Shown here piece by piece: positions 8,407-12,456 of a stretch of 12,456 nucleotides of DNA. The position numbers were made by a program, and so were the translations under genes. The notes under the pieces are model-generated. The model was not told where the DNA came from and searched no databases. It saw nothing but the letters and a program-made list of their open reading frames with translations. How positions within the stretch are numbered: the first letter of the stretch is position 1; the number at the start of each line of letters is the position of its first letter. The DNA is from Gemelliphila asaccharolytica (GTDB taxonomy: Bacteria > Bacillota > Bacilli > Staphylococcales > Gemellaceae): positions 1 to 12,456 of the forward strand of contig NZ_KQ959866.1 in assembly GCF_001553005.1 (NCBI RefSeq), written 5' to 3'.

Positions 8407-11400
8407 ATGAAAAAAAGTAGAATTATAGCAGTAGGAGTAGCTTCTGCACTTCTTTTGAGTGTGGGAGGTCAGGTAAAACCTCTTTATACTTCTCATGCTT
8501 TAGAAAAAAATTCAACAGAAAGTGCAAGTGAACAAAAACTTGATATTAACAATTTAAAAAATGGAGAATATAGCCTAGATGTAGAATTTAAACATGCTTA
8601 TGCAGAAGGGCAAAAAAGCATGGCTGATGGGGCAGTAGATAAAGAAAAAACTCGCCTTATAGTGAAAGATGGACAGTACAAAGTAAGACTGTCGTTTAAA
8701 CCACTACAAATAGGAGCATCAAGAGGGTACTTAGGTAACTTAAGTTATTATGATAAAGATAGTCAACTTAAAGACTGTGATGTAGTTGAATGGTATAGCG
8801 AAAATGACAAAGACAACTTTATGGACGTATATAAACAAAAATACGCGAGTAGAACAGCATATCCAAAAGTTTTAGAATTTCCTATAGATAAAAGCAAAAT
8901 ATCACAAAACAAAAAATTAGAAACAAAATTACAAGTATTTGTTCCAGTAATGGAATCTTTGGGAAAATCACAAGGAGAACAAGATACAAAACCAGTATTT
9001 GATTTTTCTACTTTAAAAGTTATAAGTTTAGAAAGTGGTAAAAAAGAAGATAAAAAAGAAGAAAAAGCTAATGGAAATGTTAATTTAACAGTTACTGATG
9101 GTTCTTTGGTATCTCCTCAAATAAGAAGAGCATTAGATAAATACGCTGAAGTAGTAACAAAAGAAGGAAAAAGATATTTAAAAGTTAGATATTATAGCAA
9201 ATTAGAAAAAACTATGGGAAGTGGGTCTAGTAAACACACCTATAATGACGGCTTGCAAGAATTATACTACGCATATAAAGACACAAAACCTACTTTAAAA
9301 AATTTAAATGGTGTAATTAAAGTAGATGGAGGAAAAGTAGTAGAAAGCGGCATTGTTAATGGTGACAAATATGAAATCACAGAAGTTCAGGTGCCGCTAG
9401 AAAATAGTGATGAAGTGTATCTTTTTGCTAAAATCATTGCAGGGCCTAGAGATACTTCAAGACTTGTTTCAGCAAAAGTAGATTTTAAAAATACTGAAAT
9501 AAAAAAAGAAGAAAAAATAGAAGCTCCAAAACTTATAAATATTACTCAATTTTCAGGAACAATTCCAAAAACAAGTGAAATAAAAGATTCTCAATTTGAT
9601 TTTGAAAACAATGGAATAAATTACTCTCCATTTGGGCAATCACTATCAGGAGATAAATTCAAAAGTGATGACGGGCGTTTTGCAATAGAAATGGAATTTC
9701 ATAGAAAATCATTGCAAGAAACAGACACTAGATACATAAAATATACTTTAGATGGAACTGAACCTACTAAAGATTCAAAAACAGCAACAATAGGTTTCCA
9801 AAATAAACCAAAATTCTCAAAAGAAGAAAAATTTTATTCAATAAATATCACCCCAAAAGATGATTTGAAAAACTTTTCTAAAGAAGGTGGAGAATTTACA
9901 GTAAAAGTTAAAGCATTTAACTCTGACTACACAAAATCTAGCGAAACTTTAAGCTACAAAATACCTTATACAAAATACTCTATAGATGAAATAAAAAAAG
10001 AGGTACAATTCAAAAATAACAATATAAAATCTATTTTAAAATCAAATAATAACTATCTATTAAATGAAGATACTAAATATGATTTTTCTGAAATTACAGG
10101 AGATATAGTAAAAACAGACATAGATAAAAAAATCAAAGAATTAGGACTTAACAACGCTTCGACATACAAATTAGAAATAACTGACAAAAATGCTAAATTC
10201 ACTCCACAAATATTTAAAGGATTTGATGCAAATGTAAATAACTCATTCCTTACATTCACATTAGATGGAGTAGGGAAACTGACAAATAATAAAGATTATG
10301 AAGTATACATGTATGAAAAAGGTGGTTTAAAACAAATTCCATCGGCACATATCGGAAACAAATTAAATATTGATATAAATACCGACACAAGTTATCTAAT
10401 AATAGCCGAAAGCAAAGAAAATAAAAACAAGTTGCCTGAAATTGCTAAGAAAAAATTAGAAGATAAAGTTCAAGAAATTAAAACTAAAAAAGATAAGTAC
10501 CCTGCATCAGAATTAAAAACAAGATTAGAATCAGCATTAGATGAAGCAGAAAAACATTTAACAAGTAGAGTGTTAAGTAAAAATATTCTTTATTTAACTA
10601 GAGATTATAATAAATTGTCAGAATTAGAAGAAAAAATAATAAAAGGTGAAGCAAAAGTAGACCAAGATTTTATTAATAAAAAAGCTGACAAATTAGGAGA
10701 AGTTGTCGGGTCTGATTTGTTAAAAAATATTTTAACAAAAGAAAAATTAAACAAGTTAAATTCTCTTAATGGTAAATTAAAAGCGAAAAAAAATACTGAA
10801 AATTTAACTAATTTAACAAATGAATTAGATTCATTAGAATATAAATACCCTACACAAGAAATAGATTATCAAATAAGAAGATATGATAACGACCAGCTTC
10901 AATCTATGGCTAATGGTGTTTTTGATGACAAAGGTAAATTAATTTTTGCAGAAGATAAAACATATTTAGAATTAAATACTCACACTATGCAAGTAGGACC
11001 TATAAGAGCTCACTTACTAGAATTAGAAGTATTTAAAGCAGATGTAGACAAAGAAAAATTAAAAACTAATGTTACAAACTTCTTTGAAGATATAGGACTA
11101 AGTAACAAAATAGAAATGTTTGGCAAAAAAATACTTGTTGAACTAGATAAAGACATAACTCAAAAATCATACAATATTCGTGTGGACAATGACGGAATGC
11201 CGGGAGCAAAACCAATTGCAAAATTGGTGTTAACAGGTGAAATAAACAGAGAAGAAGCAGTAAAAAAACAAGAAGAAAAAAGGCATCTTCAAGAAGCAAA
11301 AGTAAATGCTAAAAAAGAAATAATAAAACTATCTGCACTATCACAAGCTACCCAAAACGAATATAAAGGTAAAATAGATAAAGCAGAAAACGAAAAAAAT

Positions 11401-12456
11401 CTAAAAGAAATTCTGCAACAAGCAAAAGCAGAAAATGAAAAAGAAAAAATAGAAGTAGAAAAATTAAGACCAAACATTAAAAAAGAAATCGAAGAATTAA
11501 CAGACTTAAAACAAGCAGATAAAGAAACTTATCTTAATAGAGTGAAAAATGCTAAATCACAAGTAGCTTTAAATCAAATTTTATCTCAAGCAAAAGCAGA
11601 TAATCAAAAAGAAAAAGAAAGAAAAGAAAAACTTGAATCAAAAAAAGCAAGTGCCTTAACACAACTAGCTAAAGAAACTAGATTATCTAATGAACAAACA
11701 CAAGCCTTTACTAAAGCAATAAAAGAATCTAAAACAGAAGAAGAATTAAAAGAATATGAAGAAGCTATTAAAGGTAGTGTAAAAGCAAACGAAAAAAATC
11801 TTGATTTTAAAAACTTAAAAGATGGAGTTTATAAAGTAGGAAGTGCAATCTATAAAGCAGGAAGTGAAGGGGAACTATCTGCCTCTAGTGGAGCTCTTGA
11901 AGCTGATAAAACTCGCTTAATTGTTAAAGATGGTAAATATAAAGTGCATCTTTCATTTAAACCTATAACATTGTATGGTTTAACAGGATATTTAGGAAAC
12001 TTAAAATACGACAAAAACGGCTTTACTATGGATATGACAGATATAGCATTAAAAGGCAGATTAAATCAAGCTGATATAGTTTCATGGTATGGCGAAAACG
12101 AAATTGACAATAGCTTTGATATTTATAAAAAATATTTTAGTGATAGAAAAGCTTATCCAAAAGAAATAGAATACCCTATAGATAAAACAAAATTATTAGT
12201 TACTAATAAAATAAAAACAACTGTAGAATTCTTTACTCCTACAATGGCAATGTGGGGAGATGAAAATTTCGCTTTCCAATATGCAACTTTAGAATATAAT
12301 TTCAATACATTAGAAATAGAAAAATTAGATGAAAATTCTTCTCCAGCTCCTACGCCAGATGTAACGCCTACTCCAGCTCCAGATGTTACACCTACGCCAG
12401 ATGTAACGCCAACACCGGCTCCAGAAGTAAAATCAGGCTGGGAAAAAGATGAAAAA
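8407..12456 (+). CDS. NEAT-domain haem-acquisition surface protein with GA-like modules, 3' end missing
   Basis: The frame runs open for 1350 codons to the window edge. The ATG at 8407 follows AAGGAG (8396-8401). A signal peptide ends near residue 31 (TSHA). Domains in order: NEAT1 (about 45-208; SM at 71-72, GYLGNL, VPVM); an uncertain, possibly divergent NEAT (about 224-365); a CHB_HEX-type beta domain (about 425-522; YTLDGTEPT at 446-454); a beta segment (about 539-668); a helical, coiled-coil-like segment (about 669-810); NEAT2 (about 815-946; SMANG, DGM); GA-like modules at about 965-1012, 1020-1068 and 1077-1128; NEAT3 (about 1132-1310; GYLGNL, PTMAM); and a Pro/Thr linker (1313-1341). 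NEAT domains bind haem or haemoglobin on Gram-positive surfaces; GA modules bind albumin. The Fur box predicts expression under iron limitation. The anchor lies beyond the window. None of the NEAT domains shows the classical Y-x3-Y haem motif, so haem binding is likely but not certain. Confidence 0.88.
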   Translation, partial: MKKSRIIAVGVASALLLSVGGQVKPLYTSHALEKNSTESASEQKLDINNLKNGEYSLDVEFKHAYAEGQKSMADGAVDKEKTRLIVKDGQYKVRLSFKPLQIGASRGYLGNLSYYDKDSQLKDCDVVEWYSENDKDNFMDVYKQKYASRTAYPKVLEFPIDKSKISQNKKLETKLQVFVPVMESLGKSQGEQDTKPVFDFSTLKVISLESGKKEDKKEEKANGNVNLTVTDGSLVSPQIRRALDKYAEVVTKEGKRYLKVRYYSKLEKTMGSGSSKHTYNDGLQELYYAYKDTKPTLKNLNGVIKVDGGKVVESGIVNGDKYEITEVQVPLENSDEVYLFAKIIAGPRDTSRLVSAKVDFKNTEIKKEEKIEAPKLINITQFSGTIPKTSEIKDSQFDFENNGINYSPFGQSLSGDKFKSDDGRFAIEMEFHRKSLQETDTRYIKYTLDGTEPTKDSKTATIGFQNKPKFSKEEKFYSINITPKDDLKNFSKEGGEFTVKVKAFNSDYTKSSETLSYKIPYTKYSIDEIKKEVQFKNNNIKSILKSNNNYLLNEDTKYDFSEITGDIVKTDIDKKIKELGLNNASTYKLEITDKNAKFTPQIFKGFDANVNNSFLTFTLDGVGKLTNNKDYEVYMYEKGGLKQIPSAHIGNKLNIDINTDTSYLIIAESKENKNKLPEIAKKKLEDKVQEIKTKKDKYPASELKTRLESALDEAEKHLTSRVLSKNILYLTRDYNKLSELEEKIIKGEAKVDQDFINKKADKLGEVVGSDLLKNILTKEKLNKLNSLNGKLKAKKNTENLTNLTNELDSLEYKYPTQEIDYQIRRYDNDQLQSMANGVFDDKGKLIFAEDKTYLELNTHTMQVGPIRAHLLELEVFKADVDKEKLKTNVTNFFEDIGLSNKIEMFGKKILVELDKDITQKSYNIRVDNDGMPGAKPIAKLVLTGEINREEAVKKQEEKRHLQEAKVNAKKEIIKLSALSQATQNEYKGKIDKAENEKNLKEILQQAKAENEKEKIEVEKLRPNIKKEIEELTDLKQADKETYLNRVKNAKSQVALNQILSQAKADNQKEKERKEKLESKKASALTQLAKETRLSNEQTQAFTKAIKESKTEEELKEYEEAIKGSVKANEKNLDFKNLKDGVYKVGSAIYKAGSEGELSASSGALEADKTRLIVKDGKYKVHLSFKPITLYGLTGYLGNLKYDKNGFTMDMTDIALKGRLNQADIVSWYGENEIDNSFDIYKKYFSDRKAYPKEIEYPIDKTKLLVTNKIKTTVEFFTPTMAMWGDENFAFQYATLEYNFNTLEIEKLDENSSPAPTPDVTPTPAPDVTPTPDVTPTPAPEVKSGWEKDEK
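11299..11790 (+). repeat. Three tandem GA-like three-helix modules
   Basis: Three units of about 48-52 residues begin near 11299, 11464 and 11635. They share a pattern of a first helix (AKKEIIKLSAL, IKKEIEELTDL, ASALTQLAKET), a central helix with an aromatic residue in the first two units (NEYKGKIDKA, ETYLNRVKNA, QAFTKAIKES) and a last helix in a repeated ILxQAKA form in units one and two. They separate NEAT2 from NEAT3. The pattern matches the albumin-binding GA module family; unit three is the most divergent. A fourth relative lies in the partial gene at 2-150. Confidence 0.7.
12343..12429 (+). repeat. Pro/Thr-rich repeat linker
   Basis: Residues 1313-1341 of the NEAT protein repeat units of the form TPAPDV and TPTPDV. 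At DNA level this is a degenerate array of 12- and 18-base units (CCAGATGT and ACGCC words recur). Such segments are usually extended wall-spanning spacers. The array ends before SGWEKDEK, where the window stops. Confidence 0.8.

Overview
The window is very A+T-rich, with codon use dominated by AAA, GAA, ATA and AGA. All recognisable genes lie on the + strand. Three of the four genes encode lysine/glutamate-rich cell-surface proteins of Gram-positive type. Two of these show Sec signal peptides. Two end in a sortase-like tail, with pentapeptides LASTG and LTKTG. This fits a low-GC Firmicute, most likely a Gram-positive anaerobic coccus of the Peptoniphilaceae/Tissierellia type such as Parvimonas. 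The organism call is an inference from composition and protein style; no rRNA or other marker is present.

Layout: (1) 2-286, the 3' end of a surface-protein gene with one GA-like (albumin-binding type) three-helix module and a LASTG sorting tail, followed by a hairpin terminator. (2) 517-2118, pyrG (CTP synthase), with its own extended -10 promoter and a terminator whose U-tract is a run of 15 T. (3) 2394-8075, an 1893-residue anchored adhesin or pilin-like protein: signal peptide, about 760 residues that I cannot assign, a DUF11-like section, an SdrD-B-like domain, a SpaA-like domain, four Cna-B domains, an FctA/Spy0128-like isopeptide domain and an LTKTG sorting tail. A strong terminator follows. 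(4) 8407 to beyond the window end, at least 1350 residues of a NEAT-domain haem/haemoglobin-acquisition surface protein with three recognisable NEAT domains, a possible fourth divergent one, a CHB_HEX-like beta domain, three GA-like modules and a Pro/Thr linker. A near-consensus Fur box lies just downstream of its promoter.

Working together: pyrG is a housekeeping gene enclosed by host-interaction surface genes. It has its own promoter and terminator and no evident functional link to them. The iron-responsive NEAT/GA protein appears built to bind serum albumin and haem or haemoglobin at the cell surface. The large adhesin appears to be a stalk of isopeptide-stabilised domains displaying an unknown N-terminal binding region. 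No transposon, CRISPR array, tRNA or rRNA was seen.
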